Part shown: positions 1-5,634 of the stretch, in pieces
How the letters are laid out: each line of letters starts with the position of its first letter
Numbering within the stretch: position 1 is the stretch's first letter
Source of the DNA: Phycisphaerae bacterium
Lineage (GTDB): Bacteria; Planctomycetota; Phycisphaerae; UBA1845; Fen-1342
NCBI GenBank assembly: GCA_016935035.1
Contig: JAFGRR010000308.1
Location: forward strand, 1-7,365
Length of the DNA: 7,365 nucleotides
Direction: 5' to 3'
The notes under the pieces: generated by a model
Told to the model about the DNA's origin: nothing
The model's input: only the letters and a program-made list of their open reading frames with translations
The model's database searches: none
Position numbers and translations under genes: made by a program

Positions 1-495
1 GTCGGCTACGGCTACGGCAAGGCCAACGAGGTCCCGCCGGCCGTGGAAAAGAGCGTCAAGCAGGCCAAGCGGCGCATGTTCACCGTGCCGATGCGCGGCA
101 CCACCATCCCGCATCGCGTCATTGGACGCTTCGGCGCCAGCCGCGTTGTTTTGATCCCGGCCGGACCCGGTACTGGCGTTATTGCCGGCGCCGCGCCACG
201 TGCCGTGCTCGAACTCACCGGCATCAAGGATGTCCTGACCAAGTGCTACGGCTCAACCAGCCCGAAGAACTTGGTCAAGGCCACGCTCGACGGCTTGGCG
301 CAACTTCGTACGCGGGCCATGGTCGAGGAACTGCGTGGCGTGGCACTCGATCTGCCGCCTGAGCCAGAGATCGAAAAGCCGGTCGCGGCCCATGTGAGTG
401 TGGATAACGCCTCGCCGGCGCCAGTCGAGACGGCCAAGGCACCCGAGATCACCGAATCAACTGAGTCAAAGCAGGAACCGACCAATGATGCTTAA
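1..495 (+). CDS. rpsE: 30S ribosomal protein S5 (uS5), 5' end missing
   Basis: Ribosomal protein uS5, a small-subunit protein near the mRNA entry channel that affects decoding accuracy. The reading frame is open from base 1, so the N-terminal part (about 50 residues by comparison with E. coli S5) lies upstream. The 164 visible residues begin VGYGYGKANEVP, a conserved uS5 stretch, followed by the C-terminal domain with GTTIPHRVIGRFG, GTGVIAGAAPRAVLE and KCYGSTSPKNLVKAT. After the usual end of the family (near VEELRG) the protein continues for about 40 residues rich in Pro, Glu, Ala, Thr and Ser, ending NDA. The TAA stop overlaps the start of rplO, and no rpmD (L30) gene lies between them, unlike E. 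coli. Identity is certain; the role of the tail is unknown. Confidence 0.97.
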   Translation, partial: VGYGYGKANEVPPAVEKSVKQAKRRMFTVPMRGTTIPHRVIGRFGASRVVLIPAGPGTGVIAGAAPRAVLELTGIKDVLTKCYGSTSPKNLVKATLDGLAQLRTRAMVEELRGVALDLPPEPEIEKPVAAHVSVDNASPAPVETAKAPEITESTESKQEPTNDA

Positions 496-1084
496 CGAGA
501 TCACCGCTGCCGCCGGCCGCCATAAGCGCCGTAAGCGCGTCGGACGCGGCGAGTCCAGCGGCAAGGGCAAAACTTGCGGCCGTGGAAACAAGGGTTGCCA
601 GTCACGCGCGGGCGGCGGTGTCCGTAGGCTGACCGAAGGTGGCCAGATGCCCATCTTCCGGCGCCTGCCCAAGCGCGGCTTTAGCAACTTCAACTTTCGC
701 ACGGAATTCGAGACGGTCAACGTCTGCGAACTCGAACGCCGCTTCGACGACGGTGCCATGGTCGATTGCGACACGCTGAAGAAGTTGCGTCTCGTGCAAG
801 GTGCTGACCCCTTGGTCAAGATCCTGGCCAAGGGTACGCTCAGCAAGAAGCTCACCGTCCAGGCCCACGCGTTCAGCGGCAAGGCTCGCGAACTGATCGA
901 GAAGGCCGGCGGTAGCGTCAGCATCATCGAGCGCCTCGATCCGGGCGCGGCCTGGAAGGCCAAACGCTTCAGCGCACAGCCCGATCGCAAGAAGAAGGCG
1001 ACAAAGGCGGTAAAGGCACCCGCGCCGGCAAAGCCCGAGCCCGAGCCGCCCGCTGAGTCCAGCACACCCGAGTCCGAGGCCTAA
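485..1084 (+). CDS. rplO: 50S ribosomal protein L15 (uL15)
   Basis: Ribosomal protein uL15, a 23S rRNA-binding large-subunit protein with a long basic N-terminal extension. From the first ATG it has 199 residues. Near the N-terminus is the signature KRVGRGESSGKGKT (about 17-30), then CGRGNKGCQSRAGGG (31-45), EGGQMPIFRRLPKRGF (51-66) and the globular C-terminal domain. There, ILAKGTLSKKLTVQAHAFS (113-131) and the Gly-Gly at 142-143 match the family. ATG 485 and ATG 488 are adjacent; AGGA at 473-476 lies 8 nt before the first, which I prefer, but 488 cannot be excluded. Either start overlaps the rpsE stop, so coupling is likely. Residues after about 165 form a Lys/Ala/Pro and then Pro/Glu/Ser tail of roughly 30 residues, longer than the E. 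coli protein. Confidence 0.96.
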   Translation: MMLNEITAAAGRHKRRKRVGRGESSGKGKTCGRGNKGCQSRAGGGVRRLTEGGQMPIFRRLPKRGFSNFNFRTEFETVNVCELERRFDDGAMVDCDTLKKLRLVQGADPLVKILAKGTLSKKLTVQAHAFSGKARELIEKAGGSVSIIERLDPGAAWKAKRFSAQPDRKKKATKAVKAPAPAKPEPEPPAESSTPESEA

Positions 1085-1098
1085 GCCGGGGCCGCAAA

Positions 1099-1104
1099 GC
1101 GAGG
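1099..1104 (+). promoter_or_regulatory. Ribosome binding site of secY
   Basis: GCGAGG is the likely Shine-Dalgarno sequence. It abuts a TTG at 1105 and lies 12 nt before ATG 1117. The zero spacing rules against the TTG as start and supports the ATG. The ten bases AAGCGAGGTT at 1097-1106 recur exactly before rpsM at 4099-4108. Confidence 0.6.
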
Positions 1105-1116
1105 TTGGACGACACG

Positions 1117-2496
1117 ATGTTTCGTGCCTTCATCAACGTCTTCAGAATCCCGGACCTACGCAAGAAGGTGCTCTTCACGCTCTTCATGCTGTCGGTCTAT
1201 CGCGTGGGTTACTACGTCCCGTTGCCCGGCATCGACCAGACCCAACTCCAGAACTACTGGAAGAACGTCGCTGGTCAGGGCAGCGCCGCGGGTCAGGCCG
1301 CCGAACTGTTCGCCATGTTCACCGGCGGCAGTCTGGGCCAGAGCACGATCTTCGGCCTGGGCATCATGCCCTACATAAGTGCGTCCATCATCCTCCAACT
1401 GCTGGTAACCGTCGTGCCGGCGCTCGAGAAGCTTTCGAAGGAGGGCGAATCGGGGCGGCGTAAGATCCAGGAGTACACACGCTATATCACCGTGCTGCTA
1501 TGCCTGGTTCAGGCGCTATTCTGGATCAAGCACTTGCACAGCGCCGGTCTGGTGGTTCCCGATTACGCCGGCTCCGTCAGCTTCCTGCTGATAGCCATAA
1601 CCGGACTTGTCTGCGGCACGCTGATTCTCATGTGGATCGGCGAGCAGATCGACGAATACGGCCTTGGCAACGGTATCAGCCTCATCATCATGGCCGGTAT
1701 CGTGGCGCGTCTCCCCGACGCGATCTTCGCAGTTGCCAGCGGCTGGAACCCACAAGGAACCATAGGTGGCGGCTCGATGACCATCGAGAAGATCATCTTC
1801 CTGGTGCTGTCGTTCGTCTTCGTCGTCGCCGGCACCATTCTCATCACCCAGGCTCAACGCCGCATTCCGATTCAGCAGGCCCGCCAGACGCGCGGCCGCC
1901 GAATGGTCGGTGGCCAGCGGCACTACCTGCCGTTGCGTGTGAATCACGGCGGCGTCATGCCGATCATCTTTGCCAGCTCGTTCCTGCTTATCCCGGGGAT
2001 GATCTTCGGCTATCTGACCGGCGGCGGAGTCTGGCCGTTGGGCTTCTGGATCTTCCTGCGTGATGCGATGCAGCCGGGCAACTTCGTCTACAACGTCGTC
2101 TATGTTGGGATGGTGTTCTTCTTCTCGTATTTCTGGACGTCGGTCCAGTTCCGCCCGAAGGAGCTCTCCGACAACCTGCGCGATATGGGCAGCTTCATAC
2201 CGGGGCTGCGTCCCGGAAAGCGGACGGCGGATTACCTGGAATCCGTGATGAACAGGATCACGTACGTCGGTGCGGGCTTCCTGGCGATCATCGCCGTCAT
2301 TCCGTCGATCGTCGCCGTGCAGATGAACATTCCGTTCTCGATCTCGGCGTTCCTGGGCGGCACGGGTTTGCTGATCGTAGTAAGTGTCGTGCTTGACTTC
2401 ATCCATCGCCTCGAAGCCAACCTGATCATGCGTAACTACGAAGGCTTCCTGGGCGGCGAAGGTGGCCCGGGCGGCCGCATCAAAGGCAGGATGTAG
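1117..2496 (+). CDS. secY: Protein translocase subunit SecY
   Basis: Central channel of the Sec translocon in the inner membrane, passing unfolded proteins driven by SecA and inserting membrane proteins from ribosomes. The 459 residues match the usual SecY size. Ten membrane segments can be placed roughly at 17-37, 76-103, 118-138, 153-175, 183-200, 225-245, 276-300, 325-342, 380-400 and 408-430. Family landmarks include the N-terminal FRIPDLRKK, GIMPYISASI (82-91) in segment 2, EGESGRRKIQEYTRY (109-123) and IGEQIDEYGLGNGISLI (174-190). The cytosolic loop GRRMVGGQRHYLPL (260-273) and the SecA/ribosome-facing loop with GLRPG (363-367) are intact; Arg365 fits the essential Arg357 of E. coli. 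I start at ATG 1117 because MFRAFINVFRIPDLR fits homologues; an in-frame TTG at 1105 abuts the Shine-Dalgarno bases. It is followed by adk after 3 nt. Confidence 0.97.
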   Translation: MFRAFINVFRIPDLRKKVLFTLFMLSVYRVGYYVPLPGIDQTQLQNYWKNVAGQGSAAGQAAELFAMFTGGSLGQSTIFGLGIMPYISASIILQLLVTVVPALEKLSKEGESGRRKIQEYTRYITVLLCLVQALFWIKHLHSAGLVVPDYAGSVSFLLIAITGLVCGTLILMWIGEQIDEYGLGNGISLIIMAGIVARLPDAIFAVASGWNPQGTIGGGSMTIEKIIFLVLSFVFVVAGTILITQAQRRIPIQQARQTRGRRMVGGQRHYLPLRVNHGGVMPIIFASSFLLIPGMIFGYLTGGGVWPLGFWIFLRDAMQPGNFVYNVVYVGMVFFFSYFWTSVQFRPKELSDNLRDMGSFIPGLRPGKRTADYLESVMNRITYVGAGFLAIIAVIPSIVAVQMNIPFSISAFLGGTGLLIVVSVVLDFIHRLEANLIMRNYEGFLGGEGGPGGRIKGRM

Positions 2497-2499
2497 ACT

Positions 2500-3159
2500 A
2501 TGCCGACTCGACTGATCTTCATGGGACCTCCGGGCTCGGGTAAAGGTACCCAGGCGGCCCGCCTAATGGATAGCGCCGGGCTCGTGCAGCTCTCCAGCGG
2601 ACAGGTCATGCGCGACGAGATCAAGGCCGGCAGCGCGATCGGCAAGAAGGTCGCTCAGTACGTCGAGTCAGGCGGATTGGTGCCGGACGAGCTGATCACG
2701 GGCGTGATCCTCGCGGCGGTCGAGAAGGTCGGCGATCGAGGCTTGATTCTCGACGGTTTTCCGCGCACGGCCCCCCAGGCCGAGTCGCTGGCTGCCGGAA
2801 TGACCGCACGCGGCTGGAAGATCGACGCCGTTCTGGATTTCCAGATGCCCGACGAGGTGATTATCGAGCGAATCGGCGGTCGTCGGGTTTGCAGTGATTG
2901 CGGTGCGACGTACAATACGGAATTCCTTCCGCCGAAGGTCGAGGGCGTTTGCGACGCCTGCGGCGGCAAAGTGATTCAGCGCAAGGACGACCTGCCGGAC
3001 GTGGTTCGCAACCGGCTGGAGACGTACCGAGCCCAGACGGCCCCGCTCGTGCAGTATTATTCCGAGCGTGGCTTGCTGCACAACATCGATGCCTCGCGCC
3101 ACGCGGACGAGGTGCAGGTGACCGTACGGCGAATCGTGGATGGACTGGGCGCGGCCTGA
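2500..3159 (+). CDS. adk: Adenylate kinase, zinc-binding LID type
   Basis: Cytosolic adenylate kinase, converting AMP and ATP to two ADP. The 219 residues fit a long-form bacterial enzyme. The Walker A loop is GPPGSGKGTQ (9-18); the AMP-site strand ILDGFPRT lies at 83-90. The LID (about 126-163) has Cys131-x2-Cys134 and Cys151-x2-Cys154, a complete four-cysteine zinc site, as in Gram-positive and many other bacterial enzymes and unlike the E. coli LID. RKDD (161-164) and RLETYRAQT carry the usual catalytic arginines. The AMP-binding motif usually written STGD reads SSGQ here (32-35), so the acidic residue is replaced by Gln. AGG at 2488-2490, inside the end of secY, lies 9 nt before ATG. The stop TGA shares one base with the map start. 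Placement after secY is the layout also found in Firmicutes. Confidence 0.97.
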   Translation: MPTRLIFMGPPGSGKGTQAARLMDSAGLVQLSSGQVMRDEIKAGSAIGKKVAQYVESGGLVPDELITGVILAAVEKVGDRGLILDGFPRTAPQAESLAAGMTARGWKIDAVLDFQMPDEVIIERIGGRRVCSDCGATYNTEFLPPKVEGVCDACGGKVIQRKDDLPDVVRNRLETYRAQTAPLVQYYSERGLLHNIDASRHADEVQVTVRRIVDGLGAA

Positions 3160-3950
3160 TGTGGTCCGCCCCGAAGATAGAATTGAAGTCGCCACGTGAG
3201 CTGGCCCTGATGCGTAATGCGGGTCGGCTTCTGGGGCGGGTTTTGGACGAGATCGGCATGATGGTCCGTCCGGGCGTAACGAGCCGGGAGTTGGACGAGT
3301 TAGCTGATCAGCGGATTCGCGAGGCCGGCGCAACGGCGCTGTTCCGCGGCGTGAAGAACCCTGCGGCACGGTTTCCGTTTCCCGCCTGTATCTGTGCCTC
3401 GCTGAACGAGGCCGTGGTTCACGGGATACCGGATGACCGGCCGTTAGAGGCCGGCGACGTCCTGAGTGTAGATTGCGGTCTGCGGTTGAAGGGCTACTGT
3501 AGCGATTCGGCCAGGACGTACGCGGTCGGTGAAGTGTCGCTCGAGGCCCGGAAGCTGCTGGCGGTGACGAAGGAGGCCCTGGATATCGCGGTGCGAGAGA
3601 TTCGCCCGCGGATCAAGTGGAGCGCCGTCGCCGAGAAGATGCAGAAGTGTGTCGAGGACGCGGGTTTTGGTGTCGTCCGGGAGTTTGTTGGGCACGGCAT
3701 CGGTCGCGAGATGCACGAGGAGCCCAAGATCCCGAACTATGTTGATCGGGATCAACGGCTTGATTTTGAGTTGTTGCCGGGTATGACGCTCGCCATCGAA
3801 CCGATGGTGGCGGCGGGCGGCCCGGAAGTTGATTATCGCGACGATGATCGCTGGACGGTGATCACGAAGGACCGCTCGCTGGCGGCCCATTTCGAGCACA
3901 CCGTCGCGGTCACGACCAGCGGCGCCGAGGTTTTGACGCGGGCGGATTGA
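3159..3950 (+). CDS. map: Methionine aminopeptidase, type I
   Basis: Cytosolic metalloenzyme that removes the initiator Met from new proteins as they leave the ribosome. The 263 residues match type I enzymes of the E. coli size, with no type II insertion and no N-terminal zinc finger. The five metal ligands are present: Asp105 (SVDCG), Asp116 (CSDSA), His179 (GHGIGR), Glu214 (AIEPM) and Glu246 (HFEHT). The substrate histidines are His88 (HGIPDD) and His186 (MHEEP). I start at ATG 3159 because the conserved fold begins with IELKSPRELALMRNAG; the same frame is open upstream but runs through adk. The start overlaps the adk stop by one base (TGATG) with no good Shine-Dalgarno sequence, so translation probably depends on reinitiation. 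Arginine codons are mostly CGG, unlike the ribosomal genes. No infA gene follows it. Confidence 0.97.
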   Translation: MWSAPKIELKSPRELALMRNAGRLLGRVLDEIGMMVRPGVTSRELDELADQRIREAGATALFRGVKNPAARFPFPACICASLNEAVVHGIPDDRPLEAGDVLSVDCGLRLKGYCSDSARTYAVGEVSLEARKLLAVTKEALDIAVREIRPRIKWSAVAEKMQKCVEDAGFGVVREFVGHGIGREMHEEPKIPNYVDRDQRLDFELLPGMTLAIEPMVAAGGPEVDYRDDDRWTVITKDRSLAAHFEHTVAVTTSGAEVLTRAD

Positions 3951-3980
3951 CGCTCGTCACGCCGCTCGAAAGGTGTAGCC

Positions 3981-4094
3981 ATGAAGGTACGAAGTAGCGT
4001 TCGACGGATCTGCGAGAACTGCAAGATCATCAGGCGGAAGGGCATTGTCCGCGTGATCTGCACGAATCCGCGTCACAAGCAGCGTCAGGGCTAG
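3981..4094 (+). CDS. rpmJ: 50S ribosomal protein L36 (bL36), zinc-ribbon form
   Basis: Small large-subunit protein that binds 23S rRNA. The 37-residue frame reads MKVRSSVRRICENCK at its start and ends PRHKQRQG, an exact fit in length and character to bL36. Zinc ligands Cys11, Cys14, Cys27 and His32 (C-x2-C-x12-C-x4-H) are all present, so this is the zinc-containing form. AAAGGTG at 3969-3975 lies 5 nt before the ATG. It follows map after 30 nt and precedes rpsM by 20 nt. In Firmicutes infA usually sits just before it; here the gap is too small for infA. Lysine- and arginine-rich, as expected. Confidence 0.97.
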   Translation: MKVRSSVRRICENCKIIRRKGIVRVICTNPRHKQRQG

Positions 4095-4114
4095 CGGGAA
4101 GCGAGGTTAGGCGT

Positions 4115-4504
4115 ATGCCGCGTGTTGCCGGTGTAGACATTCCGAATGACAAACGCATCGATATCGCGCTGCGTTATATTTATGGCATCGGCCCGCACCA
4201 TGCGAAGCTGATCCTGGAGGCGGCCGGCATCGAGCCGCAAGTCCGCGCCAACAAGCTGAGCGAGGACGAGATCAGTCGCATCGCCAACGTAATTGAGCGC
4301 GACTACACGGTCGAGGGCCAGTTGCGCCGCCAGGTGCAGCAGCACATCTCGCGACTGCGTGAGATCCGCTGCTATCGTGGCCTGCGTCACATCCGCGGGC
4401 TGCCCGCCCGTGGCCAGAGAACTCGGACCAACGCGCGAACACGCAAGGGTCCACGGAAGACGGTTGCCGGTAAGAAGGGCATCAAAGAAATGCACCGCGG
4501 TTAA
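4115..4504 (+). CDS. rpsM: 30S ribosomal protein S13 (uS13)
   Basis: Small-subunit head protein that contacts the P-site tRNA and forms intersubunit bridges with the 50S. The 129 residues begin MPRVAGVDIPNDKRIDIALRY, the classic start, with the helix-two-turn-helix region YIYGIGPHHA (21-30) and a long helical stretch at about 50-90. The signature RGLPARGQRTRTNARTRKG is at 94-112, followed by a basic tail ending KEMHRG that reaches the P site in structures. It is slightly longer than the E. coli protein. GAGG at 4103-4106 lies 8 nt before the ATG. Only 20 nt separate it from rpmJ, so there is no room for an E. coli-type S4-binding pseudoknot leader within the gap. Confidence 0.98.
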   Translation: MPRVAGVDIPNDKRIDIALRYIYGIGPHHAKLILEAAGIEPQVRANKLSEDEISRIANVIERDYTVEGQLRRQVQQHISRLREIRCYRGLRHIRGLPARGQRTRTNARTRKGPRKTVAGKKGIKEMHRG

Positions 4505-4506
4505 TT

Positions 4507-4513
4507 TGAGGAG
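4507..4513 (+). promoter_or_regulatory. Strong ribosome binding site deciding the TTG start of rpsK
   Basis: TGAGGAG lies 8 nt before TTG 4522. The TGA within it is an in-frame stop for the rpsK frame, so nothing upstream can serve as start, and TTG is the only usable initiator before the conserved S11 sequence. Confidence 0.8.
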
Positions 4514-4521
4514 CGGCTGAA

Positions 4522-4926
4522 TTGGCCAAGTCATCGACCAAACGTCGCGGTAGGCGGAACGTTGCCAAGGGCGTTGCGCACATTAAGGCGACGTTCAACA
4601 ACACCGTTATTACCATCACCGACGTCAACGGTGACACCTTGTGCTGGGCTTCGGCCGGCTCGGTGTCCCTCGGCGGCGGCGAGAAGAAATTCAGCGGCGC
4701 TCGCAAGAGTACACCGTTCGCGGCCCAGCGCGCCGCGCAGTATTGTGCGAACGAGGCCAAGAAGCACGGCGTCATCGAAGTCGACGTCCGCGTCAAGGGC
4801 CCCGGTGCCGGCCGCGAGTCGGCCATCACTGCCCTGCAAGCTGCTGGTCTCCGTATACAGACTATTGAAGATGTCACCCCGCTGCCGCACAACGGGTGTC
4901 GCCCGCGCAAGAAGCGGAGGGTTTAG
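4522..4926 (+). CDS. rpsK: 30S ribosomal protein S11 (uS11), TTG start
   Basis: Small-subunit platform protein lining the mRNA exit/E site together with S7 and S18. The 134 residues begin MAKSSTKRRGRRNVAKGVAH, followed by IKATFNNTVITITD (21-34), RKSTPFAAQ (61-69), VKGPGAGRES (91-100) and the C-terminal DVTPLPHNGCRPRKKRRV. HNGC (123-126) contains the Asn that is converted to isoaspartate in E. coli S11. The start is TTG: an in-frame stop lies at 4507-4509, no other start codon occurs before the conserved region, and TGAGGAG is well placed. Between SAG (44-46) and RKSTP there is about seven residues more than in E. coli, including LGGGEKK (50-56). The gene ends with two adjacent TAG codons and its 3' end holds the rpsD Shine-Dalgarno sequence. 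Confidence 0.97.
   Translation: MAKSSTKRRGRRNVAKGVAHIKATFNNTVITITDVNGDTLCWASAGSVSLGGGEKKFSGARKSTPFAAQRAAQYCANEAKKHGVIEVDVRVKGPGAGRESAITALQAAGLRIQTIEDVTPLPHNGCRPRKKRRV
4916..4921 (+). promoter_or_regulatory. Ribosome binding site of rpsD, inside rpsK
   Basis: GGAGGG within the last codons of rpsK lies 8 nt before ATG 4930. Since ribosomes finishing rpsK cross it, the two genes are probably coupled. Confidence 0.75.
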
Positions 4927-4929
4927 TAG

Positions 4930-5571
4930 ATGGCACGTTACACCGGCCCAGTAACCAAGCTCGCCCGTCGCGAAGGTGTCAACCTGCACCTCAAGCCCGT
5001 GCGCGACCAGACCGGCAAGCACCCGCTCGAACGCGAGTACAAGAACTACCCGCCGGGCATGCACCTTTGGCGACGCGGCAAGTCGTCCGAGTATGCCAAG
5101 CGCCTGCGCGAGAAGCAGAAGGTCAAACGCCACTACGGCGTGCTCGAACGGCAATTCCAGCGTTACTATCGTCTCGCCGAGAGTTCCACCGGGAACACCG
5201 GTTTGGCGCTGTTGCAGATTCTGGAGCGCCGGCTCGACAACGTCGTCTACAAGACACGCTTCATCGCTGGTCGCCGCGGCGCGCGACAGGCCGTCGTGCA
5301 CGGCCATGTGTGCGTCAACGGCCGCAAGTGTGATCGCCCGGGTTACCTCGTGGAGGCCGGCGATCGCATCTCGATCCACAAGCGCGAGAAGTCTCAGAAG
5401 TACTCCCGGGCCCAGATGGTCCTGCTCGAAGGCGTGGCGATCCCGCCGCTCCAAAGCTGGATCCAACTCGAGGAAGGCAAACTCGAGGCCCAGGTTGTTG
5501 CGTTGCCGACCCGCGAGGACGTCCTGATCCCCGTGGAAGAGCAACTGATTGTCGAGTTTTGCTCACGTTAA
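4930..5571 (+). CDS. rpsD: 30S ribosomal protein S4 (uS4), zinc-free form
   Basis: Primary 16S rRNA-binding protein that starts 30S assembly and guards the mRNA entry. In enterobacteria it also represses its own operon. The 213 residues begin MARYTGPVTKLARREGVNLHLK, typical of the family. The positions that carry zinc-binding cysteines in the C+ form are Thr and Ala here, and no Cys occurs in the first 120 residues, so this is the C- form. LREKQKVKRHYGVLERQF (59-76) is conserved. The S4 RNA-binding domain spans about 99-165 (RRLDNVVYKTRF, then VNGRKCDRPGYLV). The protein ends EEQLIVEFCSR, matching the family end. The ATG follows the rpsK stop by 3 nt and has a strong ribosome binding site. 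Confidence 0.98.
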   Translation: MARYTGPVTKLARREGVNLHLKPVRDQTGKHPLEREYKNYPPGMHLWRRGKSSEYAKRLREKQKVKRHYGVLERQFQRYYRLAESSTGNTGLALLQILERRLDNVVYKTRFIAGRRGARQAVVHGHVCVNGRKCDRPGYLVEAGDRISIHKREKSQKYSRAQMVLLEGVAIPPLQSWIQLEEGKLEAQVVALPTREDVLIPVEEQLIVEFCSR

Positions 5572-5634
5572 TGGATCACACGGTTTTTGCCGGACAGGGA
5601 CACCGGGAACACTTTCGCGGGAGGCGAGCGCAGC
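5572..5634 (+). other. 63-nt leader between rpsD and rpoA
   Basis: This is the longest gap in the window. It includes a short T run (5584-5588), two CCGG tetramers nine bases apart that could form at most a weak hairpin, and the rpoA ribosome binding site. I see no convincing -35/-10 pair and no terminator. The rpoA frame stays open through it back to a TTG at 5587. Confidence 0.5.
5619..5624 (+). promoter_or_regulatory. Ribosome binding site of rpoA
   Basis: GGGAGG lies 10 nt before ATG 5635. It decides for this start over the in-frame TTG at 5587, which lacks a purine-rich site at suitable distance. Confidence 0.7.

Noticed and set aside
398..484. Upstream extension of the rplO frame
   Set aside because: It would overlap rpsE by almost 100 nt, the added residues do not look like L15, and ATG 485 has a good ribosome binding site.
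1105..1116. TTG 1105 as start of secY
   Set aside because: It directly abuts the Shine-Dalgarno bases, and homologues start at MFRAF-like sequence, matching ATG 1117.
1516..2406. 296-codon reverse-strand open frame opposite secY
   Set aside because: Same cause. The translation is very rich in Asp, Glu, Arg and His, the mirror of hydrophobic SecY codons.
2898..3158. Upstream extension of the map frame inside adk
   Set aside because: The added 87 residues are adk read out of frame and show no Map or zinc-finger features; type I enzymes start near ATG 3159.
4531..5544. 337-codon open frame on the reverse strand opposite rpsK and rpsD
   Set aside because: It lies fully antisense to two certain ribosomal genes; GC-rich third positions remove stops on the opposite strand. 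Its translation resembles no family I know.
5587..5634. TTG 5587 as start of rpoA
   Set aside because: The extra 16 residues do not fit the family start MRIRWRGLELP, and GGGAGG is placed for ATG 5635.
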